DNA of 64,000 bases from an uncultured Clostridia bacterium (GCA_904393115.1 CAJFMX010000009.1:1-64000), one strand, 5' to 3'; positions 1 to 8,429 are shown, counted from the first letter of the stretch. Program-made: numbers and translations. The notes: generated from the letters alone by a model not told the origin.

Positions 1-59
1 TAGGGAAAAATACAGCTGCTATTTCGATATTTTTCCTTTTTTCGGTCTTGCTTGCACGC

Positions 60-98
60 AAAAAACCTGCTCTGGCTTAATTGCCACAGCAGGTTTTT
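60..98. terminator. Bidirectional intrinsic terminator
   Basis: The arm CCTGCT-C-TGGC (66-76) pairs with GCCA-C-AGCAGG (83-93) around a TTAATT loop. An A6 tract lies on one side (60-65) and a T5 tract on the other (94-98), so the hairpin can end transcription in both directions. On the minus strand it is the first hairpin with a U-tract after the lactonase gene. Confidence 0.75.
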
Positions 99-110
99 CT
101 ACAAGCTGAG

Positions 111-157
111 GCGGCCCCGGCCCCGGAGAAATCCGGAGCCGGGGCCGCCTATTTTTT
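111..157 (+). terminator. GC-rich hairpin with T-tract
   Basis: A 17-bp arm (111-127) pairs with 133-149 around a short loop and is followed on the plus strand by TATTTTTT. It suits a plus-strand gene left of the window. On the minus strand it is only a strong hairpin, because no U-tract follows there. Confidence 0.65.
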
Positions 158-166
158 GCCGGGGGA

Positions 167-1216
167 TCAGTTCTTCCAGATCAGGCAGACGGGCTTGGGC
201 AGGTCGTACTTCTTGTCGGTGAGGGTCAGGTTGCCCGCCTCGTCGGCCGCGAGCACCGTGATGTCGGCGCTGTCCTGGTTGCAGACAAAGACGAACTTGC
301 CGTTTGCGGTGTAGGCGAACTCGCGCGGGGTCTTGCCGCCGACCTTGACGATCTGGCGGACGCGCATCTGGCCGCCGTCGACGTCCAGCAGGGTCAGGCT
401 GTCGTGGCCGCGGTTGGAGGCGACCAGGGTCTTGCCGTCGGGCGCAAAGTGGATGGCCGCGTCGATGTTCTGCCCGTCGAAGTCCTCGGGCAGGGTGGAG
501 ATGGCGGAAAGGAAGGTCATGCGGCCGTCCTCGTAGGCGTAGGCGCGCACGGTGCAGCCCATCTCGGTGACGACGTAGGCGTACTTTCCGTCCTTGGAGA
601 ACTCGATGTGGCGGGGGCCGTCGCCGTCGGGCGTGCGGACGAAGGAGCCGCGGTTCTTGTCCACGCCGCAGGCCGCGCACAGGGGGTAGAGCACCACCGC
701 GTCGATGCCCAGGTCGCAGACGGCCAGGTACTTTCCGTCGGGCGTGACGCGGGTGATGTGGACGTGCGGCCGCTCCTGCCGCTGGGGATTGGCGCCCTTG
801 CCCTGGTGCTCGATGATCTTGGGATGGTCGCAGACGCGGCCCTGGCCGTCCACGGCAAAGACCGTGGCCGTTCCCTGGCCGTAGTTTGCGGCGTAGACGA
901 ACTTGCCGTCGGGCGCGACGGCGACGTAGCAGGGCGCGACGCCCTCGGTGCCCTCCATGTTGAGCAGGGAGAGCTTGCCCTGCGCGTCCACGGCGCAGGC
1001 GGCCACCGCGCCGCCGAGCTGATCCCGGAACTTTCCGGTCTCCGACGCGGCGTAGAGGAACTTTCCATCCGGCGAAAGGGCCAGGTGCGAGGGGTTCTCG
1101 ACATCCAGCGTGTCCAGTACCGCGAGGTCCCCGGTCTGGTCGTCGATCTCCACGCGGAAGATGCCGCCGTTTTCTCCCTTGGAATAGGTGCCGATATAGG
1201 CGATGCACTTGGACAT
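167..1216 (-). CDS. Lactonase family protein (6-phosphogluconolactonase-like beta-propeller)
   Basis: This 349-residue protein has the seven-bladed propeller pattern of the Pfam Lactonase family. The element PDGK followed by a short hydrophobic strand recurs about every 45-50 residues, for example near residues 49, 103 and 161. Characterised relatives hydrolyse 6-phosphogluconolactone in the oxidative pentose phosphate pathway, but others act on other lactones or only bind ligands, so the substrate is open. No signal peptide is present, so it should be cytosolic. The ATG follows GGGAGG at good spacing. It diverges from an SDR operon, and the two promoters lie close together. Confidence 0.85.
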   Translation of the reverse strand: MSKCIAYIGTYSKGENGGIFRVEIDDQTGDLAVLDTLDVENPSHLALSPDGKFLYAASETGKFRDQLGGAVAACAVDAQGKLSLLNMEGTEGVAPCYVAVAPDGKFVYAANYGQGTATVFAVDGQGRVCDHPKIIEHQGKGANPQRQERPHVHITRVTPDGKYLAVCDLGIDAVVLYPLCAACGVDKNRGSFVRTPDGDGPRHIEFSKDGKYAYVVTEMGCTVRAYAYEDGRMTFLSAISTLPEDFDGQNIDAAIHFAPDGKTLVASNRGHDSLTLLDVDGGQMRVRQIVKVGGKTPREFAYTANGKFVFVCNQDSADITVLAADEAGNLTLTDKKYDLPKPVCLIWKN

Positions 1217-1268
1217 AATGATTCTTTCCTCCCTTGATCCTTTCTGTGTTCTGTGGGCCTATGGTCCC

Positions 1269-1296
1269 ATTATAGCAAAAACCCTGCGAATTTCAA
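1269..1296 (-). promoter_or_regulatory. Promoter of the lactonase gene
   Basis: On the minus strand TTGAAA (1296-1291) and TATAAT (1274-1269) are separated by 16 bp. This is a near-consensus housekeeping promoter about 50 bp upstream of the lactonase start. Confidence 0.75.
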
Positions 1297-1317
1297 CCGC
1301 CTTGGCCGCATTGAAAT

Positions 1318-1374
1318 CACAAATTGACTTTGGGGCAAAGTATGCTATACTGAATTTGTGCCACAAATACAAAT
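1318..1374 (+). promoter_or_regulatory. Promoter and candidate operator of the SDR operon
   Basis: TTGACT (1324-1329) and TATACT (1346-1351) are 16 bp apart. The perfect 15-bp palindrome ATTTGTG-C-CACAAAT (1354-1368) covers the expected transcription start. A further CACAAAT half-site (1318-1324) overlaps the -35 box and ACAAAT recurs at 1369-1374. This layout suggests a repressor with the half-site CACAAAT. No regulator gene lies next to it. Confidence 0.65.
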
Positions 1375-1402
1375 CTGCGCATGGCAGGAGGTCGATTTTC
1401 AC

Positions 1403-2245
1403 ATGAACAAGACGGCATTGGTCACCGGCGGAAGCCACAACATCGGACAGGGCATCGCCATCGTTCTCGCCGAGCACGGCTACGACGTCGCCATCACCTA
1501 CAATTCCCGCAAGGACGGCGCCGTGGAGACGCAGAAGGAGATCGAAAAGCTGGGCCGCAAGTGCTTCATCTACCAGGCGAGCCTGGAGAAGCCCGAGGTC
1601 CCGCAGCAGATCGTGGACCAGGCGCACAAGGACCTGGGCGGAAGGCTGGACCTGATGGTCTGCAACGCCGGCAACGGCGGCTTCCGCGGCAGCGTGCTGA
1701 CCGTGACCCCCGAGAGCGTGGACGAGGTCTACACCGTCAATTTCCGCAACTACATCCTGTGCGCGGGCGCCGCGGCCCGGCACATGGTTGCCGACAAGAT
1801 CGAGGGCAACATCATCTTCATCACCAGCTCCCGCGCGGAGATGGCCTACCCCGACGACTACCTCTACGGCGGCTTCAAGGCCTGCGTCAAGCGCGCGACC
1901 GAGTCCATGGCGCTGGACCTTTCCGCCTACAACATCCGCGTCAACTGCGTGGCCCCGGGCGCGACCTGGGTCCCCAAGAACGACAAGGTCCTCTCGCCCT
2001 TTGTCAAGGAGTCCATCCCGCTGCACCGCGTGGGCACCCCGCGCGAAAACGGCGAGGTCGTCGCCTTCCTGGCCAGCGAGAACGCCTCCTACATCACCGG
2101 CATCACCGTGCGCGTGGACGGCGGCCTGATCCTGCCCGGCATGCTCGAGGGATACGACAAGATCCCCTGGGTGCGCGAGGAGTGGAAGCAGGCGCAGTAC
2201 GAAAAGGCCATGCAGATGGTCAAGGACAACGAGGAAAAGGAGTAA
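1403..2245 (+). CDS. SDR family NAD(P)-dependent oxidoreductase
   Basis: This 280-residue classical short-chain dehydrogenase has the cofactor loop TGGSHNIG (residues 8-15), the NAG motif after the fourth strand, a catalytic serine near 142, and the YxxxK pair at Tyr155 and Lys159. The family oxidises or reduces hydroxyl/keto groups with NAD(P); the substrate cannot be told from sequence. The start at 1403 is chosen because AGGAGG lies 11 nt upstream; an upstream in-frame extension is less likely. It is seven bases from the AAC(3)-like gene and shares its promoter. Confidence 0.9.
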   Translation: MNKTALVTGGSHNIGQGIAIVLAEHGYDVAITYNSRKDGAVETQKEIEKLGRKCFIYQASLEKPEVPQQIVDQAHKDLGGRLDLMVCNAGNGGFRGSVLTVTPESVDEVYTVNFRNYILCAGAAARHMVADKIEGNIIFITSSRAEMAYPDDYLYGGFKACVKRATESMALDLSAYNIRVNCVAPGATWVPKNDKVLSPFVKESIPLHRVGTPRENGEVVAFLASENASYITGITVRVDGGLILPGMLEGYDKIPWVREEWKQAQYEKAMQMVKDNEEKE

Positions 2246-2251
2246 CGCCCC

Positions 2252-3004
2252 ATGCACACCAAGGCCAGCCTGCTTCAGGAGCTTCGGGCCCTGCTCCCCT
2301 CGAATGCGACGGTGCTGATGCACTCCTCCTGCAAGAGCCTCGGCCCCATGGAAAACGGAGCCGACACCCTGCTGGACGCGCTGACGGAGCACTTCTCCGA
2401 CGGCCTGGTGGTGCTGCCGACGCACACCTGGGCCACCGTGGGCAAGCGCCAGCCCGTCTATGACGTGCTGGAGAGCCCCGTCTGCGTGGGCATCCTGCCG
2501 GAGCTCTTCCGCAAGCGCCCGGGCGTGCACCGCTCCTGGCACCCGACGCACTCGGTCGCGGCCTATGGCGCGGACGCGGAGGCTTTCGTCCGCGGGGACG
2601 AAAACTGCCACACGCCCTGCGCGCGCGGCTCCGCCTGGGGCCGGCTCTACGACCGGGACGCCTATGCGCTGCTCGTCGGCGTGGAGCTCAACCGCATGAC
2701 CTTTTTCCACGGCGTGGAGGAATGGGCGAACGTGCCCGAGCGCGTGGACACGGAGCACCCGCTGCGCCTTGTCATCGTCCCGCCCGAGGGGCCGCGCGTG
2801 ATCGGGAATTTTGCCCCGCACATGGCGGATTCCTCCCAGCTCTTCCCCAAGGCGGAGGACCTGCTCCTGCGCGAGGGCGCCATGCGCAAGGCGCGCCTGG
2901 GCGACGCCACGGTGCGCATCGTCTCCTGCCGGAAGTCCGCCGACGTTCTGCTCCGCGTCCTCCTGGACGATCCCTTCCTCTTCGGAATGCCCAGACCCCA
3001 ATAA
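2252..3004 (+). CDS. AAC(3)-family N-acetyltransferase-like protein
   Basis: The 250 residues match the antibiotic N-acetyltransferase family (type III aminoglycoside acetyltransferases). The early HSS-x-K-SLGP segment, LPTHTW near residue 57, and the RSWHPTHSVAAYG block that holds the family's catalytic histidine region are all present. Family members move an acetyl group from acetyl-CoA to an amine. Many genomic homologues do not act on drugs, so resistance should not be assumed. Sharing a transcript with an SDR points to a metabolic acetylation step. This last point is inference. Confidence 0.8.
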   Translation: MHTKASLLQELRALLPSNATVLMHSSCKSLGPMENGADTLLDALTEHFSDGLVVLPTHTWATVGKRQPVYDVLESPVCVGILPELFRKRPGVHRSWHPTHSVAAYGADAEAFVRGDENCHTPCARGSAWGRLYDRDAYALLVGVELNRMTFFHGVEEWANVPERVDTEHPLRLVIVPPEGPRVIGNFAPHMADSSQLFPKAEDLLLREGAMRKARLGDATVRIVSCRKSADVLLRVLLDDPFLFGMPRPQ

Positions 3005-3009
3005 AAACC

Positions 3010-3046
3010 CGCGCCGCTCTCTCCCAAATCCGGAGGGGGCGGCGCG
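3010..3046 (+). terminator. Possible terminator after the AAC(3)-like gene
   Basis: CGCGCCGC (3010-3017) pairs with GCGGCGCG (3039-3046), and the inner bases can extend the stem. No clean T-tract follows directly, so termination is likely but weak. Confidence 0.5.
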
Positions 3047-3052
3047 ATTGCT

Positions 3053-3113
3053 TGTAAACATTCTTCAAACTTTTTTCTTTGTTCACATACCCATCAAATA
3101 CGGGCCGTATACT
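3053..3113 (+). promoter_or_regulatory. Putative promoter of the two-component operon
   Basis: A TATACT -10 box lies at 3108-3113, but no good -35 box sits 16-18 bp upstream. Upstream is an AT-rich stretch with two similar words, TGTAAAC and TTCAAAC, about one helical turn apart. This is typical of a promoter that needs a response regulator, perhaps the product of the next gene. Confidence 0.4.
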
Positions 3114-3148
3114 TGGAGGAAGAAGAAATCGTCAAAAGAGGTGGAAAC

Positions 3149-3823
3149 ATGCCCAAGATCCTGGTTGTGGACGATGAGGCGCGCATCCGCGAGCTGATTC
3201 GGAAATATGCGGTCTATGAAGGCTATGTTGTGGACGAGGCGGAAAACGGCGCGCAGGCCATCGAAAAGTGCCGCCGCGAGTCCTACGACATGATCATCAT
3301 GGACATCATGATGCCGGAGATGGACGGCTTTGACGCCGTGCGCAGCCTGCGCGCCTTTTCCAGCGCGCCGGTGATCATGCTCTCGGCCCGCAGCGAGGAA
3401 CTGGATCGCATCCACGGCTTTTCCCTGGGCGTGGACGACTACGTGTCCAAGCCCTTCTCGCCCCGGGAGCTGATGATGCGCATTGCGGCCATCCGCAAGC
3501 GCACGTCCAGCGCCGCAGGGCCCGTGCAGCCGGACGTGTTTCTGCACGGCGGGCTGTGCGTGGACTTCACCGCGCGCAAGCTCACCGTGGACGGCAAGCG
3601 CGTGGACCTTTCGCCCAAGGAATACGAGCTGCTGTTCTTCCTCGTGCGGAACCGCAACATCGCGCTCACGCGGGAGAAGCTGATCTGCGAGGTCTGGGGA
3701 TACGACTTCACGGGGGACGAGCGCACCCTGGACACCCACATCAAGCTCCTGCGCAAGCGCCTTGGGCCGTATGCGGGCTGCATCGTGACCATGCGCGGCG
3801 TGGGTTACCGCTTTGAGGCGTAG
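3149..3823 (+). CDS. OmpR/PhoB-type response regulator
   Basis: This 224-residue regulator has a receiver domain (about 1-118) with acidic residues Asp8 and Asp9, the phosphoacceptor Asp52 in MIIMDIMMPEMDG, and the conserved lysine near 101 in SKPF. A winged-helix DNA-binding domain (about 128-224) ends with GVGYRFEA. The ATG at 3149 is preceded by AGAGGTGG. The partner kinase follows at once, so the pair forms one phosphorelay. The regulated genes cannot be deduced. Confidence 0.92.
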   Translation: MPKILVVDDEARIRELIRKYAVYEGYVVDEAENGAQAIEKCRRESYDMIIMDIMMPEMDGFDAVRSLRAFSSAPVIMLSARSEELDRIHGFSLGVDDYVSKPFSPRELMMRIAAIRKRTSSAAGPVQPDVFLHGGLCVDFTARKLTVDGKRVDLSPKEYELLFFLVRNRNIALTREKLICEVWGYDFTGDERTLDTHIKLLRKRLGPYAGCIVTMRGVGYRFEA

Positions 3824-3830
3824 GGAGGCC

Positions 3831-5363
3831 ATGAAAAAAACCAAAAGAGCGCGGCGCCAGCGGCGCGGCCGCGTGAGCATCCGTTGGAAGACCCTGAGCG
3901 TTCTCGGGGTCTTTGCCTTGACGATGATCGGCCTGCTGTGGCTGTTCCAGATCGTTCTGCTGGACGACTTCTACATCGCCATCAAGAAAAACGCCGTCTC
4001 CAAGACGCTCGCGGAGGCAACCGCCTCCCTGGCCGAGAGCGAGGACTACGCCAGCGCCCTGGACGAGCTGGCCATGCGATCCGACGTGTGCATCAGCGTC
4101 CTGGACGACGAGGGGAATCTCCTCTACCGCAAGCACGTCGCGCCCTCCTGCATCATCCACAACGTCCAGATTCCGGACCTGATCGACTACTACCTGCAAA
4201 AAGCGGAGGAGCCCGGCGACCTGGTCACGGACGTGCTCAGCCGCTTCACCCTGTCGCAAAAGGCGGGCGACGGCGCGCTGCAGACCACAGGAAACGAGCA
4301 GTGGCACGACAGCAGCACCACGCCGCCTGCGAAACACCTGGGAAGCATCATGCAGTCCATGCTCTGTTTCCAGTTCGTGGAGAACGCGCAGGGGCAGACC
4401 GTGCTGCTGATGGTCAACGCGACCCTGACGCCCGTCTCCGCGACGGTGCAGACCCTGCGCCTGCAGCTGTCCCTTGTCACGGTGCTGCTGGCGGTGCTGG
4501 CCACGGCGCTGGCCTTCTACCTCTCCGACCGCGTCTCCAAACCCATCATCTCCATCAGCCACGAGGCGGAAAAGCTCGGCCACGGGGACTTTGACGCGCA
4601 CTTCTCCGGCACGGGGTACCTGGAGGCCGCGCAGCTCGCCGACACGCTGAACTACGCCGCCGCCGAGCTGGGCAAGACGGAGGAGCTGCGGCGCGAGCTC
4701 ATGGCCAACATCTCCCACGACCTGCGCACGCCGCTGACCATGATCGAGGGCTTTGCCGAGATGATGCGCGACCTGCCCAGCGAGAACACGCCGGAGAACG
4801 CCCAGGTCATCGTGGACGAGGCGCGCTATCTCTCCGCGCTCGTGCGCGACATCCTGGACCTTTCCAAGCTGGAGTCCGGCGTGCAGGAGATGAACCCGGA
4901 GCCCCTGAACCTCACCGAGAGCGTGCGCCAGATGGTGCAGCGCTACGGCGCGCTCTGCCAGAGCGAGGGCTTCACCATCCGCGTGGAGGCGGAGGAGGAT
5001 CTCTGGGTGCTGGCGGACGCGCTGCGCCTGCAGCAGGTGCTCTACAACCTGGTCAACAACGCCATCGCCTACACGGGGCCGGACAAGCTCGTGCGCGTGC
5101 GCCAGGTGCGCAAGGGGGACTTTGCCCGCATCGAGGTGCTGGACACGGGCAAGGGCATCGCGCCGGAGGACCTGCCCTACATCTGGGACCGCTACTACAA
5201 GGTGGACAAAAAGTCCCACCAGCGGGCGCTGGTGGGAACGGGTCTGGGCCTTTCCATCGTCAAGAAGATCCTGGTCGCGCACAACGCGCAGTTCGGCGTG
5301 GAGAGCAGCGAGAGCGGGAGCACCTTCTGGTTCGAGCTGCCCCTGCAGCCGGCGCAGGACTAA
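3831..5363 (+). CDS. Membrane sensor histidine kinase
   Basis: The roughly 510-residue kinase starts with a basic stretch and a first membrane helix (about residues 22-45). An extracytoplasmic sensor domain follows, then a second helix (about 213-232) and a HAMP linker. The dimerisation/phosphoacceptor helix carries SHDLRTP (His near 295). The ATPase domain has NLVNNAIAY and GTGLGLSIVKK. ATG 3831 lies only two bases after GGGAGG; an in-frame TTG at 3813 is an alternative. Its TAA overlaps the TAG of the convergent methyltransferase, leaving no room for a terminator. Confidence 0.9.
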   Translation: MKKTKRARRQRRGRVSIRWKTLSVLGVFALTMIGLLWLFQIVLLDDFYIAIKKNAVSKTLAEATASLAESEDYASALDELAMRSDVCISVLDDEGNLLYRKHVAPSCIIHNVQIPDLIDYYLQKAEEPGDLVTDVLSRFTLSQKAGDGALQTTGNEQWHDSSTTPPAKHLGSIMQSMLCFQFVENAQGQTVLLMVNATLTPVSATVQTLRLQLSLVTVLLAVLATALAFYLSDRVSKPIISISHEAEKLGHGDFDAHFSGTGYLEAAQLADTLNYAAAELGKTEELRRELMANISHDLRTPLTMIEGFAEMMRDLPSENTPENAQVIVDEARYLSALVRDILDLSKLESGVQEMNPEPLNLTESVRQMVQRYGALCQSEGFTIRVEAEEDLWVLADALRLQQVLYNLVNNAIAYTGPDKLVRVRQVRKGDFARIEVLDTGKGIAPEDLPYIWDRYYKVDKKSHQRALVGTGLGLSIVKKILVAHNAQFGVESSESGSTFWFELPLQPAQD

Positions 5364-6205
5364 TTCCCGGCCTCCGCGGTCAGCCGCGCGGCGAGCGCCG
5401 CCATGTGCCGGCCGTCCGTGCCGCAGCAGCCGCCCAGCAGGCGCATGGGGTGCGCGCGGTGCAGGCGCAGCATGGCCTCGGCCCAGGGCTCGGGCGCATC
5501 GCCCTGCAGCGCCTCCGCGCCGTCCAGCTCCGCAAAGGAGCGGGGCGAGGTGTTGGCCTGCACGCCCAGGAAGCGCGCCCGCACCGCGCCGCACCGGTTG
5601 AACGCCTGGTCGAGCGCCGCGCGGACCGCGTCCGGGTGGATGCAGTTGGACATGTAAAACGCGGGCCTCCCTTCGCCCAGGAGGGCGTCCGTCTCCCGGA
5701 TCAGGTCGCACAGGCGCGTGCCGTCGACCAGGCGCCCATCCCGGCGGAGCGTGAGGCTGAGCACATAGGGCAGGCCGGTTTCGGCCATGGCCTGGGCCAT
5801 GCCCTGGGCCTCCGGCGCGGTGGGCAGGATTCCCGCCAGGAGGAAGTCCGCGCCCGCGCGCCGGAACGCCTCCGCCTGCCACCGATGAAAGGCGCGCGCC
5901 TCCTGACGGGGGAGCGCGCCTTCGCCCGTATAGGCGTCGCCGCGGCAGCCCATGAGCCCGCCGACGCACATCGGCCCGCCCTGCGCGAGGCTGCGCAGCA
6001 GGGCCACGTTCTGTGCGATCAGCTCCGGGCCATGGCCTGCGCGCTCCATGCGCGCGCGGTTGGCGCGGCGCGTGGGCGTCGTGGCGAAGAAGGGCAGGCC
6101 GTGCGCCCAGGCGATGTCGCGGTATTCCCGCCAGAGGCGAAGCAGCGCGGCGCGCCCCTCCAGCATCGCGATCGGGCCGCGCGCCATTCCCTCTGAAAAC
6201 GTCAT
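5360..6205 (-). CDS. Homocysteine S-methyltransferase family protein
   Basis: The roughly 281-residue protein fits the homocysteine-binding domain family (MmuM and the N-terminal half of MetH). Near the C-terminus GGCCGTDGRH carries the paired zinc cysteines, and an earlier SNC supplies the third zinc ligand. Such enzymes methylate homocysteine to methionine. The N-terminus lacks the usual DGxxxTxL start of the family, so it may be divergent or act on another thiol. ATG 6205 is preceded by GGAGGAGAGGG. It follows thrC on the same strand, but a terminator lies between them. Confidence 0.72.
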   Translation of the reverse strand: MTFSEGMARGPIAMLEGRAALLRLWREYRDIAWAHGLPFFATTPTRRANRARMERAGHGPELIAQNVALLRSLAQGGPMCVGGLMGCRGDAYTGEGALPRQEARAFHRWQAEAFRRAGADFLLAGILPTAPEAQGMAQAMAETGLPYVLSLTLRRDGRLVDGTRLCDLIRETDALLGEGRPAFYMSNCIHPDAVRAALDQAFNRCGAVRARFLGVQANTSPRSFAELDGAEALQGDAPEPWAEAMLRLHRAHPMRLLGGCCGTDGRHMAALAARLTAEAGN

Positions 6206-6222
6206 CTTTCCCTCTCCTCCGC

Positions 6223-6259
6223 AAAAAAATGGACGCACAGCGATTCTTCCGTGCGTCCA
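6223..6259 (-). terminator. Intrinsic terminator after thrC
   Basis: TGGACGCAC (6230-6238) pairs perfectly with GTGCGTCCA (6251-6259), and seven T residues follow on the minus strand (6229-6223). The ribosome-binding site of the next gene starts right after the T-tract. Confidence 0.85.
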
Positions 6260-6276
6260 GCAAGATTCCAGGATTC

Positions 6277-7767
6277 CTAGTCGACCCAGCGGCGGACCTC
6301 GTCCGCCATGGCGGCGGGCTCAACCACGTCGTTGTGGCGCCGCGCCTTGCTGCGCAGGTCGCGCAGCGACGCGGGCATGGGCAGGCCGCAGGCCCGCTCC
6401 AGCGCGTCCGCGCAGGCGAACTCGTCCAGCGCCTGCACGGCCTCGGCGCCCTGCAGGGCCGTCAGCACGCTGCGGCTGAACTTATAGGGGCTGGCCGTGG
6501 AGACCACGACCATGGGCCGCCTGTCGCCCGTGTGGGCGCGATAGGCCTCGGCGACGCTCCAGGCGACGGCGGTGTGCGGGTCCATGGTGTAGTCGCACTC
6601 CGCGTGGACGCGGGCGATGGCCTCCATGGCCTTTTCGTCGTCCGCCCAGCCGGCGGCAAAGCTCTCCATCAGCGCGCGGTGCACCGCCTCCCCGACGGCG
6701 TACGTCCCGCCGGACTTAAGCGCCTGCATCCAGGAGGCCACCAGCGCCCCATCCCGATCGCAGAGCTCGTAGAGCAGGCGCTCGAGGTTGGAGGAGACGA
6801 GGATGTCCATGGAGGGCGAGGTCGTCTTGTGGAAGGGACGGTTCGCGTTGTAGACGCCCTGCTCGATGAAATCGAACAGCACGTTGTTGGCGTTGCTGGC
6901 GCAGACGAGCTTGCCCACGGGCAGGCCCATGCGCTTGGCGTAATAGGCGGCGAGGATGTTGCCGAAGTTGCCGGTGGGCACGCAGAAGTTGACCTCGTCG
7001 CCCAGGGCGATGACGCCCTTTTTCAGCAGGTCCGCATAGGCGGAGAAGTAGTAGGCCACCTGCGGCACCAGGCGTCCCCAGTTGATGGAGTTCGCGCTGG
7101 AGAGCTCCACGCCCTTTTCCGCGAGCTCGCGGGCAAAGGCCTCGTCGCCAAAGATGCGCTTGACGCCGGTCTGCGCGTCGTCAAAGTTGCCCTTTACGGC
7201 GCAGACGTGGGTATTTTCGCCCTCCTGGGTGATCATCTGGAGCTTCTGCGCGGGCGAGACGCCGTCGACGGGGTAGAACACGCCGACCTGCGTTCCCTCC
7301 ACGCCGCAGAACCCCTCCAGGGCGGCCTTGCCCGTGTCGCCGGAGGTGGCCACGAGGATGAACACCTGCTTGTCCACGCCGGTCTTCTTCATGGCCAGGG
7401 GCATCAGCCGCGGGAGCATCTGCAGGGCCATGTCCTTGAAGGCGTGGGTGGGGCCGTGCCAGAGCTCAAGGACGTGCAGGTCCCCCACGGCCTTAAGCGG
7501 CGCGGGGCAGTCCCCGAAGCGCTCCGGGGCGTAGGCCTGGCGGGCGCAGGCGCGCAGCTCCGCCTCGGAAAAGTCGGTCAAATACGCGCCCATGACCTCC
7601 CGCGCGCGGTCGGGATAGGGCTGCTCCGCCATGTCCTTGACGCGGCCGAGCGCGAAGGCCGGAAAGCTCTCCGGCACATACAGGCCGCCGTCCGGGGCGA
7701 GCCCGGCGACGATCGCCTGCGCCGCGTCCACCTTTTCGGCGGACGAACGGGTGCTGACGTACTTCAT
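6277..7767 (-). CDS. thrC: Threonine synthase
   Basis: This 496-residue PLP enzyme converts O-phosphohomoserine to threonine and phosphate. The N-terminal MKYVSTRS start, the PLP-lysine region HGPTHAFKDMALQ, and the phosphate loop VATSGDTGKAAL are those of the longer threonine synthase class found in many bacteria and yeast. Full length and intact motifs leave little doubt. It is followed closely upstream by a small P-loop protein gene on the same strand, and ends at a strong terminator. Confidence 0.96.
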   Translation of the reverse strand: MKYVSTRSSAEKVDAAQAIVAGLAPDGGLYVPESFPAFALGRVKDMAEQPYPDRAREVMGAYLTDFSEAELRACARQAYAPERFGDCPAPLKAVGDLHVLELWHGPTHAFKDMALQMLPRLMPLAMKKTGVDKQVFILVATSGDTGKAALEGFCGVEGTQVGVFYPVDGVSPAQKLQMITQEGENTHVCAVKGNFDDAQTGVKRIFGDEAFARELAEKGVELSSANSINWGRLVPQVAYYFSAYADLLKKGVIALGDEVNFCVPTGNFGNILAAYYAKRMGLPVGKLVCASNANNVLFDFIEQGVYNANRPFHKTTSPSMDILVSSNLERLLYELCDRDGALVASWMQALKSGGTYAVGEAVHRALMESFAAGWADDEKAMEAIARVHAECDYTMDPHTAVAWSVAEAYRAHTGDRRPMVVVSTASPYKFSRSVLTALQGAEAVQALDEFACADALERACGLPMPASLRDLRSKARRHNDVVEPAAMADEVRRWVD

Positions 7768-7807
7768 TTGCAGAGATTCCTCTTCCTTGGTCCCGGTTGC
7801 CGGGGGA

Positions 7808-8221
7808 TTAGTCCACGATGTACTTCTTCAGGAACTCGGGGACGGTGTCGTCCTTGGCGCTGGCCGAAATGACCACGTCCACGCCGTGGCGATGGGTGAT
7901 GTCCTCGAGTTTGACAAAGAAAGGCTCCAGATCCGCCATCTCGCTCTTGACAAGGCGGAGGAAGCCATCGATGAACAGCTGCTTCATATCGTAGTTGCCG
8001 GCCAGGATGCCGCAAATGAAGCCCATGAAGGTATCGGGGCTGGACACATCGTATTCCGTGGCATTGACGAACCGGATCTCGTGACGCAGGTCGTACATGT
8101 AGCGGTTATCGTCGTCGATGAACACCAGCTCGCCCGTGGAAGACTTGACCGCCTCGTTCGCCGCGTCGATGATCTTCTTGGTCTTGCCGGAGCCCTTCTT
8201 GCCGTAAATGATACGAATCAT
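7808..8221 (-). CDS. Small P-loop ATP-binding protein
   Basis: The 137-residue protein opens with a Walker A motif, GKKGSGKTK (residues 6-14), and has an FIDDD segment that may serve as Walker B. Homologues in clostridia are sometimes labelled PilT-like, but the protein lacks the size and motifs of a pilus ATPase. Its role is unknown. The start at 8221 is set by AAGGAGG; a longer reading from 8254 lacks such a site. It lies 40 bp from thrC and is probably cotranscribed with it. Confidence 0.75.
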   Translation of the reverse strand: MIRIIYGKKGSGKTKKIIDAANEAVKSSTGELVFIDDDNRYMYDLRHEIRFVNATEYDVSSPDTFMGFICGILAGNYDMKQLFIDGFLRLVKSEMADLEPFFVKLEDITHRHGVDVVISASAKDDTVPEFLKKYIVD

Positions 8222-8252
8222 GTTTACCTTCCTCCTTTCTGTTGTAGTTTTC

Positions 8253-8281
8253 ATTATACATGAAACGGCTGGTTTATTCCA
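8253..8281 (-). promoter_or_regulatory. Promoter of the small P-loop gene and thrC
   Basis: On the minus strand TATAAT (8258-8253) lies 17 bp from a weak -35 box, TGGAAT (8281-8276), a short distance upstream of the ribosome-binding site. Confidence 0.55.
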
Positions 8282-8349
8282 GAGCTAAATGGGCACTTTC
8301 GAAAATTCTTTTTTCCGCGCGAACCTTCCCGCTTTCCCCCGCGCGCAAA

Positions 8350-8391
8350 GGGCAGGGCCTGCCGAACGATGCCGCCCGGCGGGCCCTGCCC
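8350..8391. terminator. GC-rich terminator hairpin
   Basis: GGGCAGGGCC (8350-8359) pairs with GGCCCTGCCC (8382-8391). A short T-rich tract follows on the plus strand and only CTTTG on the minus strand. Its place suggests it ends the minus-strand transcript of the citrate-synthase-like gene. Confidence 0.55.
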
Positions 8392-8429
8392 GCATTTTCT
8401 TTGTCCGGCCCTTTCCTTTCGCGCGGTTT

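Noticed and set aside
1..59. Coding sequence at the left edge
   Set aside because: The bases are AT-rich, lead into a terminator and give no credible reading frame.
2252..3004. Acquired resistance gene on a mobile element
   Set aside because: No flanking repeats, transposase or composition change; it shares an operon with a metabolic gene.
6206..6260. SAM or T-box riboswitch before the homocysteine methyltransferase
   Set aside because: The space is filled by the thrC terminator and the SD; no aptamer fits.
3741..6323. Very long antisense reading frame (860 codons)
   Set aside because: It is antisense to the histidine kinase and response regulator and has no family-like sequence. In GC-rich DNA, stop codons are rare in shadow frames. 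The same holds for frames at 1259-3061, 6013-7872, 13027-15027 and 54199-57153.
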